Shown: positions 36,289 to 45,211, counted from the stretch's first letter. The stretch: DNA of 64,000 nucleotides from an uncultured Ruminococcus sp. (GCA_902765625.1 CACXAO010000010.1:1-64000); one strand, 5' to 3'. Made by a program: numbers and translations. The notes: generated from the letters alone by a model not told the origin.

Positions 36289-37629
36289 TCAGAAGTTGCG
36301 GTACTTTTTGACCTTTCTTCTCTTCCTCTGTCTTGCGCGGTGAACCTTGGACGCGATCACGTAGATAACAACTATCAGAGCGATGATTCCGATGATCACG
36401 ATGAACCAGTATGACTTGAAAATAGTGCCGATAACGTCGAGCACGGCGAGGATTCCGCTGCGGTCGATGTTCTCTGCGGGAACGAGATTTACCGTCGCGA
36501 CGGGCTGCTTGTCGCCCGATTTGGTGTCGACATAGTAAACCACTGCGGTGCCGACGGGAGTGTCGGTTCTGAGCGGAGCCTCGATCTCTTCGGGAAGGTT
36601 GGTTTCCACCTCAATGTTCTCGGGCTTCAAGTCCTTGGGCATAACGGCGTTGAGGTTCTTTTCGGGAACGAGGGTGACCTTGTTTTTACCCCACGCGAGC
36701 TTTACCTTCGCCTCGCAAATCGGGGTCTGGGTGGACTTGACGGTCTGCATTTCGAGGTCGACGAGCGCCCAGCGGAACAAATCGGCGGCGTCGGTAAAGG
36801 TGTAGTACTCCTCCATTTCGCCTGCCTTGTAGGGCGCGCCGAGCAGAACGAGGATATATGAGTTTCCGTCGGCTGTGGCGGTGGTGACAAGACAGCGTCC
36901 GGCTTCGTCGGTGGTGCCGGTCTTGATTCCCTGCGCGTAGCGGTAGTAATACTCGCCGCCGCGGTACTGGTCGATAAGATAGTTGGTGGTGGTGAGCGTG
37001 TAGTCGTCGCCCTTGCACCTGTATTCGGTCGTGTTTGAGATCTCGAAGAAGTGCGGAAGGGTCAGCGCGTAGGTGGTGATTTTGTACAAATCACGCGCGG
37101 TGGTGTAGTGGTCGTCGTCGTGAAGGCCATCGGGGTTCATGAAGTGGGTGTTCTCACAGCCAAGCTCCTCCGCCTTTTCGTTCATCAGCTCAACAAACTT
37201 GTCGACGTCGCCGTCGCCGACGTAATCAGCGAGGGTAAGCGCCGCGTCGTTGCCCGAAGGAACCATCATCGAATAGAGAAGGTCGATCGCGCTCATCTTC
37301 TTGCCGACGTGCTCCGAAAGGTTCGCGGTGGAGCTTTCGGTGTCCTTGAGCTTGTCGAGAACCGACTTCTTGATCGGAATCTGGGCGTTGTCGATGTCGG
37401 GAATATTCTCATATGCCACGATGTAGGTCATGATCTTGGTGGTGGAGGCGGGATAGCGCTTCTCGTCGGCGTCCTGCTCAAAAACTACCTGACCTACGTC
37501 GCGGTTGACAAGCAGAATGGATTTTGAGCGGGTGACAACGTTGTTTGAGAAGCTGATTGCGCCCGCGGGCAGAACTGCCGCCGTCAGCAGCACGCAAAGC
37601 ACGCAGATTGCGCAAATAAACTTTTTCAT
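36289..37629 (-). CDS. D-alanyl-D-alanine carboxypeptidase (DacF-like, penicillin-binding protein)
   Basis: This wall enzyme trims the terminal D-Ala of peptidoglycan stem peptides. The 446 residues start with a signal peptide (MKKFICAICVLCVLLTAAVL, cleaved after AGA). The active site STTK (SxxK), PSGND (SxN) and KTGTTDEAG (KTG) follow in order. A beta-rich C-terminal domain is followed by a membrane helix (SYWFIVIIGIIALIVVIYVI) and a basic tail KVHRARQRKRRK, so the enzyme is anchored by its C-terminus. It lies 10 bases after recG, probably on one transcript. Confidence 0.93.
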   Translation of the reverse strand: MKKFICAICVLCVLLTAAVLPAGAISFSNNVVTRSKSILLVNRDVGQVVFEQDADEKRYPASTTKIMTYIVAYENIPDIDNAQIPIKKSVLDKLKDTESSTANLSEHVGKKMSAIDLLYSMMVPSGNDAALTLADYVGDGDVDKFVELMNEKAEELGCENTHFMNPDGLHDDDHYTTARDLYKITTYALTLPHFFEISNTTEYRCKGDDYTLTTTNYLIDQYRGGEYYYRYAQGIKTGTTDEAGRCLVTTATADGNSYILVLLGAPYKAGEMEEYYTFTDAADLFRWALVDLEMQTVKSTQTPICEAKVKLAWGKNKVTLVPEKNLNAVMPKDLKPENIEVETNLPEEIEAPLRTDTPVGTAVVYYVDTKSGDKQPVATVNLVPAENIDRSGILAVLDVIGTIFKSYWFIVIIGIIALIVVIYVIASKVHRARQRKRRKVKKYRNF

Positions 37630-37639
37630 ATACTCACTC

Positions 37640-39685
37640 CTAATTCATTGTATTGTGACCGCCGCGGCTGAACAATCTGTCGATTTCGGCGTTGAGCAGC
37701 CGAAGCTCGTCGTTTCGGAGATCCCTGTAGCGGAACATGATATCATCGGCGATCTTCTGAGAAAGCTCAAGGCTCTTGGTGTCGGCAAAATCGGCGATGG
37801 CGAGCTGCGGCAGACCGTGCTGTCGTTCTCCGAAAAAGTCGCCGGGTCCGCGCATCTTCAAATCCTCGTCGGCGATTTTGAAGCCGTCGTTGGTGGCGCA
37901 CATGACCTCGAGCCGCTGACGCGTGACCTGATTCATGCGGTCGCTTATCAGCACGCAGAAGGACTGCGCCTCTCCTCTGCCCACTCTGCCGCGAAGCTGG
38001 TGGAGCTGAGAAAGCCCGAACCGCTCGGCGTTCTCGATAACCATTACCGACGCGTTCGGAACGTCAACCCCGACCTCGATTACGGTTGTCGCGACGAGAA
38101 TCTTGTATTCATTTCGTGCAAAGCCGTCCATAACGGCGTCCTTTTCGGCGGGCTTGAGCTTTCCGTGAACCACGCCGACGGGTATATCGGGGAAGTGATT
38201 AAGCATTAGCTCGGCGGCGTACTCCTCGGCGGAAGCTACTCCGTCAAGCTCGCCCTCCTCGACGAGCGGACAGACGATATATGCCTGCCTGCCGTTCGAG
38301 ACCTCCTCGCGGATAAAATTATATATTCTGCTTCGTCCCGAAGCAGGCAGCAGCACTGTGCGCACGGGCTTGCGGTTCGGCGGAAGCTCGTTGATAACCG
38401 AAATATCGAGGTCGCCGAAGATGATAAGCCCGAGGGTTCGCGGAATCGGCGTTGCGCTCATTACGAGCAGGTGCGGATTGTCGCCCTTTGACAGCAGCTT
38501 TGCGCGCTGCGCCACTCCGAAGCGGTGCTGCTCGTCGGTGACGGCGAGTCCGAGGTTACAAAACTCGGTCTTATCGGTGATCAGCGCGTGGGTGCCGATG
38601 ACGAGCTGAATCGTGCCGTCGGCGATTCCTAAGCGGACGCGCTTCTTCTCGCTCTCCTTCATGGAGCCTGTGAGCAGTCCGACGCTGACCCCCGCGCCGC
38701 CGAGATGCTTTTGAAAGGTCTCGAAGTGCTGCGCGGCGAGGATCTCGGTCGGAGCCATGAACGCCGCCTGAAAGCCGTTCTTTATCACGGTGAAGCACAC
38801 CGACGCGGCAACCGCCGTTTTACCGGAGCCTACGTCGCCCTGTACAAGGCGGTTCATCTGCGACGGCTTATTGAGCATATCGTTCACGCAGTCCGAGATC
38901 GCGCGTTTCTGCGCGCCCGTCAGCTCAAACGGCAGAAGCTTTTCGAACTTCGCCGAATGGTCGCTGCGGATTTTTACGCCGCTCAGAGTGCGGCTGTGGT
39001 CGCGCAGGCTGCGCATTCCGAGGTTGAGCACGACGAGCTCCTCTGTGACGAGCCTCTTTCGCGCGTACTCAAGCTCGGCGGTGGTTTTCGGAAAATGGAT
39101 ATCCTCCATCGCCTGACGAAGTCCGCACAGATCGTACTTTTTGCGGATAGGCTCAGGCAGAGGGTCGCCTACCGTTTCGGGCAGCATTTTGAGCGACTTC
39201 TGCACCGCGCCTTCGATAGTCTTTGAGTTAAGACCCGCGGTCGAGCGGTACACCGGGTGGATATGCGGACCCTGACGCGAGGGTGAAAACGCCGGAGCTA
39301 CCATCTGAGCGCCGTAGCCGTCGATGGTTATTTTTCCGAAAAAGAAATATTCTGCGCCGTAAGCGAGCATCTGACTTATGTATTTATTATTGAAGAACAC
39401 GAGCTTTAAGGTTCCCGTGTCGTCGTAAACCGTGGTTTTGCAGAGAAAGCGTCCGCCCGGAAGCACTGCGTTTGAGACGGCTGAGCCGACGACCGCCTTT
39501 ACGCAGTAGGTGCCCTCCTCGGTGATATCGGCGATTTTCGTGACCTCGCTCCAGTCCTCGTACGCTCTGGGATAGAACTGGATAAGCTCGCCGACAGAGG
39601 AAATTCCGAGCTTTTCGAACTGCTCTGCGCGTTTGGGTCCCACTCCCGGAAGAGCGGAAACCGGGGTTTTGAATAGTGATGGCAT
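37640..39685 (-). CDS. recG: ATP-dependent DNA helicase RecG
   Basis: RecG remodels stalled forks and branched DNA. The 681 residues have the N-terminal wedge domain, the helicase motifs QGDVGSGKTAVA (Walker A), DEQHRFGVAQR (DExH-like), SATPIPRTL and the QLRGRVGRG block. The ATG at 39685 has no Shine-Dalgarno sequence: the 12 bases upstream are AT-rich, and beyond them begins a heptamer array. Translation may therefore be weak or altered. Gene order fakA-recG is as in B. subtilis. Confidence 0.95.
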   Translation of the reverse strand: MPSLFKTPVSALPGVGPKRAEQFEKLGISSVGELIQFYPRAYEDWSEVTKIADITEEGTYCVKAVVGSAVSNAVLPGGRFLCKTTVYDDTGTLKLVFFNNKYISQMLAYGAEYFFFGKITIDGYGAQMVAPAFSPSRQGPHIHPVYRSTAGLNSKTIEGAVQKSLKMLPETVGDPLPEPIRKKYDLCGLRQAMEDIHFPKTTAELEYARKRLVTEELVVLNLGMRSLRDHSRTLSGVKIRSDHSAKFEKLLPFELTGAQKRAISDCVNDMLNKPSQMNRLVQGDVGSGKTAVAASVCFTVIKNGFQAAFMAPTEILAAQHFETFQKHLGGAGVSVGLLTGSMKESEKKRVRLGIADGTIQLVIGTHALITDKTEFCNLGLAVTDEQHRFGVAQRAKLLSKGDNPHLLVMSATPIPRTLGLIIFGDLDISVINELPPNRKPVRTVLLPASGRSRIYNFIREEVSNGRQAYIVCPLVEEGELDGVASAEEYAAELMLNHFPDIPVGVVHGKLKPAEKDAVMDGFARNEYKILVATTVIEVGVDVPNASVMVIENAERFGLSQLHQLRGRVGRGEAQSFCVLISDRMNQVTRQRLEVMCATNDGFKIADEDLKMRGPGDFFGERQHGLPQLAIADFADTKSLELSQKIADDIMFRYRDLRNDELRLLNAEIDRLFSRGGHNTMN

Positions 39686-39697
39686 AGTTTTATATCT

Positions 39698-39816
39698 TAG
39701 TTGGTAGTTGGTAGTTGGTAGTTGGTAGTTGATAGTTGATAGTTGGTAGTTGGCAGTTAGCGGTTGGTAGTTGATAGTTGGTAGTTGATAATTGATAGTT
39801 GGTTGTTGGCAGTTGG
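39698..39816 (-). repeat. Heptanucleotide tandem array, 17 units of YAGTTGR (opposite orientation)
   Basis: The 119 bases are exactly 17 units, mostly TAGTTGG and TAGTTGA, with CAGTTAG, CGGTTGG, TAATTGA and TTGTTGG as variants. On the plus strand it is the reverse complement of the large array at 35092-35679, so the two form an inverted pair around nrdR, the carboxypeptidase gene and recG. It lies immediately upstream of the recG start. Confidence 0.93.
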
Positions 39817-39829
39817 TTTTGATAATAAC

Positions 39830-39873
39830 AAAAAACGGTCAGCGGAGGCGAAATCACCGCCGGACGCTGACCG
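39830..39873 (-). terminator. Rho-independent terminator after fakA
   Basis: On the minus strand CGGTCAGCG pairs with CGCTGACCG (39873-39865 with 39844-39836), with an inner GGCG/CGCC stem, and the transcript continues with six T. On the plus strand T residues also follow, so it can act both ways. Confidence 0.85.
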
Positions 39874-39888
39874 CAATATTTTTTTGAA

Positions 39889-41541
39889 TTACTCGATGCT
39901 GAGGATGAAGTAGTAAACGGGCTGGTCGCCTTTGACGAGAGATACGTCGGCGCGTGAACCGAACTTATCCTGAAGCTCGTCAAACGCCTTCTGAGCGTCC
40001 TCCTCCTCGATGTCCTCGCCGTAAATCAGTGTGATGAACGAGGTGTCGCGGGTAACCATGCTCTTTGCGAGCTTTACGAGAGCCTTGACGGCGCTCTTCT
40101 CGGTGATGGTGAGCTTGCCGTTCTGGAGAGCGATGATGTCGCCTTCCTTGATCTTCCTGCCGCCGAACTCGCTGTTGCGCGCCGCGAAGGTGACAAGACC
40201 GGTGTCTACGTTATGAGCCGCGTCCATCATCAGCTGAGCGTTGCTCTCCGCTGAGATCTCGGGGTCAAAGTTGAGCAGCGCGGTCATGCCCTGGGGAATG
40301 GTACGTGTGGGAACGATGATAACGTTTCTGTCGGTAACCATGGGCACGGTCTGCTGAGCCGCAAGAATGATGTTCTTGTTGTTGGGCAGCACGATTACGT
40401 TCTTTGCCGGAGTCGCGAGAACTGCCTCGTAAATATCGTCTGTGCTGGGGTTCATGCTCTGTCCGCCCGAAACAACGTTTATGCAGCCAAGCTCCTTAAA
40501 GAGGTTCTTCATGCCCTCGCCTGCCGCTACAGCGACAAATCCGATATCCTCGGTAGGCTCGGCGAACTCGAACTTCTCCTTCTTAGCCTTCTTGGACTTC
40601 TTGCTTGCCTTTTTGGCGTTCTTATGCTGCTCCTTCATGTTCTCGACCTTGACAGCCAGAAGCTGACCGTAGGTAAGACCCTTTTCGAGAACAACGTTGG
40701 GGGTTTCGGTGTGAACGTGAACCTTGATGATCTCCTCGTCGTTGACTACGACTACGCAGTCGCCGATGGTCTGTAAATATGTGCGAAGGTCGTCGGGCTC
40801 GAGAGTGCACTCGGTATCTCTGCCGACGATGATTTCCGTGCAGTAGGTGAACTCGATGTCGTCGTCGAACTCAGCGGCGGCGCTCTCGAAGGTATCTACA
40901 GTGGGAGCGCTCGTCTCCTCGTAGGGAACGACCTCTCCGTCGCGGAAGAAGCTGAGCATGCCCTCGAAGATCGTGCAAAGACCCTTGCCGCCCGCGTCTA
41001 CCACGCCCGCCTTTTTGAGAACGGGGAGAAGCTCGGGAGTAAGAGCAAGCGCGTCGTTAGCCTTGTTGACGATCGTCTGCCATACAAACAGCGCGTTGTG
41101 GTTGTCCTTTGAAGCCTCAACGCCTGCCTCGTAAGCCATGCGGGCTACCGTGAGGATAGTACCCTCGGCAGGCTTGGTGACAGCCTTGTAGGCTGCGTCA
41201 ACGCCGATTCCGAGAGCAGCGGCAATGTTTTTGCCGTTGACCTCCTCCATGCCCTTGAGACCCTGACCGAAGCCGCGGAACAGAATCGAGGTGATAACGC
41301 CGGAGTTTCCTCTCGCGCCGCGAAGCATTGCCTTAGCCGCAAGCTCCGCAACCTCGCCGGCGTTTGTGCTCTCGCAGTCCTCAAGAGCCTTAGCCGCCGC
41401 CATCACGGTCATCGACATGTTTGTGCCGGTATCGCCGTCTGGCACCGGGAAGATATTGAGATCGTTAATATGGTTCTTCTGAGCGCTGATATTGTGGGCG
41501 CCTGAAATTATCGCCTGCTTTAACATCTCACCGTTAATCAT
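39889..41541 (-). CDS. fakA: Fatty acid kinase ATP-binding subunit (DAK2/DegV family)
   Basis: FakA phosphorylates a fatty acid held by a DegV/FakB protein, feeding exogenous fatty acids into phospholipids. I start at ATG 41541 (MINGEMLK), ten bases after AAGGA; the GTG nine bases upstream would overlap that site. The N-terminal DhaL domain has PVPDGDTGTNMSMTV and RGARGNSGVI. A Lys-rich linker (KNAKKASKKSKKAKK) precedes the C-terminal domain with VVSGGQSMNPSTDDIYEAV. A likely partner DegV is encoded at 16295-17143. The asp23-like gene often preceding it is not here. Confidence 0.93.
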   Translation of the reverse strand: MINGEMLKQAIISGAHNISAQKNHINDLNIFPVPDGDTGTNMSMTVMAAAKALEDCESTNAGEVAELAAKAMLRGARGNSGVITSILFRGFGQGLKGMEEVNGKNIAAALGIGVDAAYKAVTKPAEGTILTVARMAYEAGVEASKDNHNALFVWQTIVNKANDALALTPELLPVLKKAGVVDAGGKGLCTIFEGMLSFFRDGEVVPYEETSAPTVDTFESAAAEFDDDIEFTYCTEIIVGRDTECTLEPDDLRTYLQTIGDCVVVVNDEEIIKVHVHTETPNVVLEKGLTYGQLLAVKVENMKEQHKNAKKASKKSKKAKKEKFEFAEPTEDIGFVAVAAGEGMKNLFKELGCINVVSGGQSMNPSTDDIYEAVLATPAKNVIVLPNNKNIILAAQQTVPMVTDRNVIIVPTRTIPQGMTALLNFDPEISAESNAQLMMDAAHNVDTGLVTFAARNSEFGGRKIKEGDIIALQNGKLTITEKSAVKALVKLAKSMVTRDTSFITLIYGEDIEEEDAQKAFDELQDKFGSRADVSLVKGDQPVYYFILSIE

Positions 41542-41595
41542 AAGCTGCACGTCCTTTTTGTAAACTAAGAAAATGACATTCTTTCAAACATACCT

Positions 41596-41624
41596 ATTAT
41601 ACAAGATTTCTGCAAAATTTTCAA
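41596..41624 (-). promoter_or_regulatory. Sigma-A promoter of fakA
   Basis: TTGAAA (41624-41619) and TATAAT (41601-41596) with a 17-base spacer; the start of fakA follows after about 50 bases. Confidence 0.75.
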
Positions 41625-41668
41625 TAGTCAAAACAGATATTAATCCTATTTTTCTTATTAAAATTTTA

Positions 41669-42442
41669 TTATTCTATGCGCAAACTTTCAGAAGTCAGGC
41701 ACTTTCCGCTTTTGTCATCGATCTCAAACAGCGCCGCCTCTATTCTGCAGTCGCCCTCTGCCTGCTCAAACCGCCCGGGAAGCTTGGTTTTCAGGCGGTT
41801 GATGATGATCTCGGTCTTTACCCCGAGGACGGAGTGGATAACGCCCGTCATGCCGACGTCGGTGATGTAGCCGGTTCCTTTGGGAAGAACCTGCGCGTCG
41901 GAGGTCTGAACGTGGGTGTGGGTGCCGAACACCGCCGAGACCCTGCCGTCGAGATAATACCCCATCGCGCGCTTTTCGCTGGTGGTTTCGGCGTGAAAGT
42001 CGACGATGATTATCCTGCTCTCAGCCTGCGAAAGCATTCTGTCTGCGCACTCGAAGGCGTTTTCAAGCCCCTCCTCCATGCCGAGGTTGCCCATGAGGTT
42101 GACGAGCGTGATAACACGCCTGCCGGTATCGATATTTATAATGCCCTTGCCGGGCGTGGTTTTTGACGGGAAATTCGCCGGGCGGACTATGAACGGGCTT
42201 TCGTCGAGCAGATCGTAGACCTCCCTGCGGCGGAAGGAGTGGTTGCCCAGAGTGATCGCGTCGACTCCGCTGTCAAAGAGATACTGCGCCGACAGCGGCG
42301 TGATACCGTTGCCGTCGGCTGAGTTTTCGCCGTTGCAGATCACAAAATCGACTCCGTGGAACCGCTTGAGCGACGGCAGCTTTGAGCGCAAAAAGCGGCA
42401 CCCTACGCCGCCGACCACGTCGCCGATACATAATATTCGCAT
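41669..42442 (-). CDS. ymdB: YmdB family metallophosphoesterase
   Basis: A dinuclear metal phosphodiesterase, shown in B. subtilis to cleave 2',3'-cyclic nucleotides and affect biofilm choice. The 257 residues open MRILCIGDVVGGVGCRFLR with the metal-binding GD, and show NGENSADGNGI, LGNHSFRRREV, FHAETTSEKRAMGYYLDGR and FGTHTHVQTSDAQVLPKGT. The ATG has GGAGG upstream. On its 5' side lies a composite heptamer repeat. Confidence 0.93.
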   Translation of the reverse strand: MRILCIGDVVGGVGCRFLRSKLPSLKRFHGVDFVICNGENSADGNGITPLSAQYLFDSGVDAITLGNHSFRRREVYDLLDESPFIVRPANFPSKTTPGKGIINIDTGRRVITLVNLMGNLGMEEGLENAFECADRMLSQAESRIIIVDFHAETTSEKRAMGYYLDGRVSAVFGTHTHVQTSDAQVLPKGTGYITDVGMTGVIHSVLGVKTEIIINRLKTKLPGRFEQAEGDCRIEAALFEIDDKSGKCLTSESLRIE

Positions 42443-42460
42443 AAAAAACCTCCTTTTATC

Positions 42461-42651
42461 AGAGTGGAGTGTTGAGATTTAAGAGTGGAGAGTTGAGAGT
42501 GGAGAGTTGAGTTAAGGTTGCGCAGACAGCGCGGACTGTAAATATAAATCGGCGCCCGACTGAATCAATATTGCGCGTTACTTTTCCGCAAAAATCGGGT
42601 GCGGGCAGCGCCCGCCATTCGCTTCACTCTTAACTCTAAACTCTTAACTCT
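42461..42651 (+). repeat. Composite heptamer-flanked repeat element (R4)
   Basis: The left end has at least seven units (GAGTGGA, GTGTTGA, GATTTAA, GAGTGGA, GAGTTGA, GAGTGGA, GAGTTGA). The right end is TCACTCT-TAACTCT-AAACTCT-TAACTCT. The core blocks match those at 8118-8199, and CGGGTGCGGGCAGCGCCCGC is identical to the element at 51319-51488. It separates ymdB from yqfD. Confidence 0.82.
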
Positions 42652-42672
42652 GAAAATAATTATACCACAAGC

Positions 42673-43851
42673 TCAGTCCTCTGTCACGCTGAATTCGGCG
42701 GTTTGCGCGATATTTTCATTAAAAACACAGTTGAACTCGCAGGAATAGCCGTTTTCGTCCTCGTTCACAACGAATTTGCGGCTGACAGGACGGCTGTCAG
42801 GCTTCGAAAACGCCTCGTAGAGCAGCTCTGCGTTGCGGAAGATCTCGCTCGCCGAGGCTTCGTTTGTCGCGGCGCGGCACATCTCAAGCTCACGCGTGGT
42901 CTCAACGCTCGTTCCCACAGGCAAAACGGTTCCGTTGAGCACAAGCGAACGGTCGCGCACGGTCACCGCACGGTGATCAAAGCTGCCGAAGCTAAGCGAC
43001 AGCGGCATTTCGAACCAGAGGAATTTCAGCCGCGTACGGTCTATTTTATTTTCTGTTAAGGAATAATAACTGTAGCTTTTCAGGATTTTTAATTCTCTTT
43101 TAGAAATAACATCAGCGTAGATATCCGCGTCGGCGTGCATATAGCGCACACCGCCCTGCTTTGTGGGGTTGAAGCCGCTCACGATCAGCTCGCCTGCCGC
43201 AACTCCGCTGCCCTCCTTGACCGCCGCGAAACCCTCGCGAACCTTGAGCTTTGTGATAACGCCGTCCGCCTTTGCCACTACGTTGCACGGCTCCATGCTC
43301 TGTATCTCGGGCTTCTGAGCCTTTTGGCGAACCTCCACGTCGGCGGTGCAGCCCATCAGGTTGACGCTGACCCACGTTATGCCGTCAAGCTCGCGCAGCA
43401 GGTTGCGTTCAATCGGCTCCACGTCGAGATCGCCGAGGTACGTGCCGACCGAAATTCCGTTTTCGGCAAGAACGCGGCGTATGTGCTGCTCGCTCAGGCT
43501 GTCCGCGCCGAGCACGCGGTACGACCACAAAAACTGCGAGAGCACTCCGACCGCGACCGCGCCGAGTACCGCGCCTGCAGCAAGACCGTACCTGCCGCGG
43601 TACCTGCGCAGCACAAACGGAAGTCCTCTGCGGCGGTTGACCCTCAGCCTGACCCTCGCTCTGCGCGCAAGCGGACGGATACGGCGGTAATCCGAAACCG
43701 ACATGATTCCGCCGACTCCGCCCTCGACGGGACGCGGATCTGCGATATTTACCCCTCTCACGGCGGCGAGATTCAGCAGCCGCTCGGGGAACCTGCCCGT
43801 CGCGGTAAAACCGACATAGCCGCGGAACCATCTGACAACTCCGACCAACAT
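42673..43851 (-). CDS. yqfD: Sporulation protein YqfD
   Basis: YqfD is needed in the mother cell for spore coat and engulfment-stage steps in Bacillota. The 392-residue protein has the YqfD opening MLVGVVRWFRGYVGFTATG, one membrane helix (GLAAGAVLGAVAVGVLSQFL at about 90-110) and a large outer part including WVSVNLMGCTADVEVRQKA and CNVVAKADGVIT. It follows yqfC by nine bases, with GAGGTGG as ribosome site. It should be under sigma-E together with yqfC. Confidence 0.93.
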   Translation of the reverse strand: MLVGVVRWFRGYVGFTATGRFPERLLNLAAVRGVNIADPRPVEGGVGGIMSVSDYRRIRPLARRARVRLRVNRRRGLPFVLRRYRGRYGLAAGAVLGAVAVGVLSQFLWSYRVLGADSLSEQHIRRVLAENGISVGTYLGDLDVEPIERNLLRELDGITWVSVNLMGCTADVEVRQKAQKPEIQSMEPCNVVAKADGVITKLKVREGFAAVKEGSGVAAGELIVSGFNPTKQGGVRYMHADADIYADVISKRELKILKSYSYYSLTENKIDRTRLKFLWFEMPLSLSFGSFDHRAVTVRDRSLVLNGTVLPVGTSVETTRELEMCRAATNEASASEIFRNAELLYEAFSKPDSRPVSRKFVVNEDENGYSCEFNCVFNENIAQTAEFSVTED

Positions 43852-43860
43852 AGCGCCACC

Positions 43861-44106
43861 TCAGCTGATAAACTCGATTTTTGTTATGAAGCCCTCGATC
43901 TCGACGCAGGAGCCTGAGATGCACCGCACGCTCAGACCGCGCCCCTCAAACGAGAGCACCATGCGGCTTGTGCTCACCTTGATATTTCCGGTTTCGTAAA
44001 GCAAAATACCTGTGGAACCCTCGACGTTTACGCGGCGGTTGCCGCTCATTTCAATCAGCGGCACGGTTCCGAGGTCGAGCTGCACCGCGCTGAGGTTCTT
44101 TTTCAT
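43861..44106 (-). CDS. yqfC: Sporulation protein YqfC (YabP/YqfC family)
   Basis: I choose the second ATG (44106, MKKNLSAVQLDLG; 81 aa) because AAGGAG ends nine bases before it; the first ATG directly adjoins that site. The protein contains the family pattern with VPLIEMSGNRRVNVEGS and GSCVEIEGFITKIEF. YqfC pairs with YqfD in spore formers. A small hairpin (GGGGC-AAAAC-GCCCC) lies in the leader. Confidence 0.9.
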   Translation of the reverse strand: MKKNLSAVQLDLGTVPLIEMSGNRRVNVEGSTGILLYETGNIKVSTSRMVLSFEGRGLSVRCISGSCVEIEGFITKIEFIS

Positions 44107-44146
44107 TAAAGCCATCTCCTTTTCGGGGCGTTTTGCCCCTCCGAGA

Positions 44147-44175
44147 AATATTTATGCGGCGGCGGTCATATATAT
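44147..44175. promoter_or_regulatory. Overlapping divergent sigma-E-like promoters for ylbJ and yqfC
   Basis: On the plus strand AATATT (44147-44152), 14 bases, then CATATATAT (44167-44175) fits the sporulation sigma-E pattern. On the minus strand AATATA, 14 bases, then CATAAATAT (44156-44148) fits as well. The -35 of one overlaps the -10 of the other, and the segment is an imperfect palindrome around a GCGGCGG core. The plus-strand leader would be only a few bases long, a weakness of the call. Confidence 0.5.
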
Positions 44176-44188
44176 TAGCGGTGATGTG

Positions 44189-45211
44189 ATGTTTGCACGG
44201 ATTTCAACGCGGCGTTTCGGGACTTTGGGCGCGGCTTTGGCGGCGGCAGGCTGCTTTATGCTGATGGTACTCTTTCCCGAGGGCTGCAAAGAAGGCGCCG
44301 CCGAGGGCATGAACCTCTGCCTGAGCGTGCTCGTTCCCTCGCTGTTCCCGTTCATGGCGGCGGCAGGTCTCGCGGTGAAGCTCGGGCTGTGCAGGTTCGG
44401 CGGCAAAAGGCTTCCGCTGATGCCCGTCATGCTGCTCTCGCTGATCGGCGGCTATCCGGTCGGCGCGAGAGCTGCGGCTGAGATGTACAGAAGCGGTCAG
44501 CTCTCCGAAGCTCAGGCTAAAACCGCCGTTTACTGCTTTGTATGCGCGGGACCGGGCTTTCTGCTCGGTTTCGTCGGCGGAATGTACGGCGGCGAAGCGG
44601 TCGGACTGATTATTTACACGGCTCAGGCTTTGTCGGTTATATTGCTTACAGTCGGCACTAATATTCTTTTTCGGAATAAAGAAACAACCGCCGCCGCGCC
44701 CGGATTTACTCCTCTGCCCTTTGGCACGGCGCTCGTTGAAGCGACTCACGACGCGGCGGTCAGCATGGTCAGTATCGGCGGTCTGGCGGTGCTGTTCGGC
44801 GCGTTCGGCGGTATTCTCGACTCGGTCATCCCAAACGAGGAGGTCAGGCGGTATCTTGTTTCATCGCTCGAGGTGTGTACCGCCGTGAGACTGCTTGGCA
44901 GCTGCCCGATAGAGTTCTGCGCGTTCGCGGCGGGCTTCGGCGGAGTCTGCGTTCACTTTCAGATTTTTGCCGCGCTCGGCGGACTGAAAATCAACAAGCT
45001 GCTATTTTTCTTTATTCGAATATTGCAAGGTCTGCTCACCGCTCTGCTAAGTCACGTCGGACTGCGGCTTTTCGTCAGAGAAACGGCGGTTTTTTCGACG
45101 GCAGAGGTGGGCAAGTCCGGATTTTTCGGCGGCAGCGTGCTATCCGGCGCGGCGCTGCTGACAGTCGCGGTGTGCTTTTTGCTTTCACTGCGAAATCAAC
45201 ACGGGAGGTAA
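44189..45211 (+). CDS. ylbJ: Sporulation integral membrane protein YlbJ
   Basis: YlbJ is needed for heat-resistant spores in B. subtilis; its transport or scaffold role is not settled. The 340-residue product is a multi-helix membrane protein with the family core LCLSVLVPSLFPFMAAAGLA, LLSLIGGYPVGARAAAEMY and CFVCAGPGFLLGFVGG. The start is ATG 44189 with only a weak GGTGA before it; starting later would cut the first membrane helix. It stands back to back with yqfC-yqfD and five bases before asnB. Confidence 0.9.
   Translation: MFARISTRRFGTLGAALAAAGCFMLMVLFPEGCKEGAAEGMNLCLSVLVPSLFPFMAAAGLAVKLGLCRFGGKRLPLMPVMLLSLIGGYPVGARAAAEMYRSGQLSEAQAKTAVYCFVCAGPGFLLGFVGGMYGGEAVGLIIYTAQALSVILLTVGTNILFRNKETTAAAPGFTPLPFGTALVEATHDAAVSMVSIGGLAVLFGAFGGILDSVIPNEEVRRYLVSSLEVCTAVRLLGSCPIEFCAFAAGFGGVCVHFQIFAALGGLKINKLLFFFIRILQGLLTALLSHVGLRLFVRETAVFSTAEVGKSGFFGGSVLSGAALLTVAVCFLLSLRNQHGR

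Noticed and set aside
39690..39983. 97-codon minus-strand frame ending in QLPTTNYQLPT
   Set aside because: It is the antisense-like continuation of the same heptamer composition and overlaps fakA out of frame; no ribosome site.
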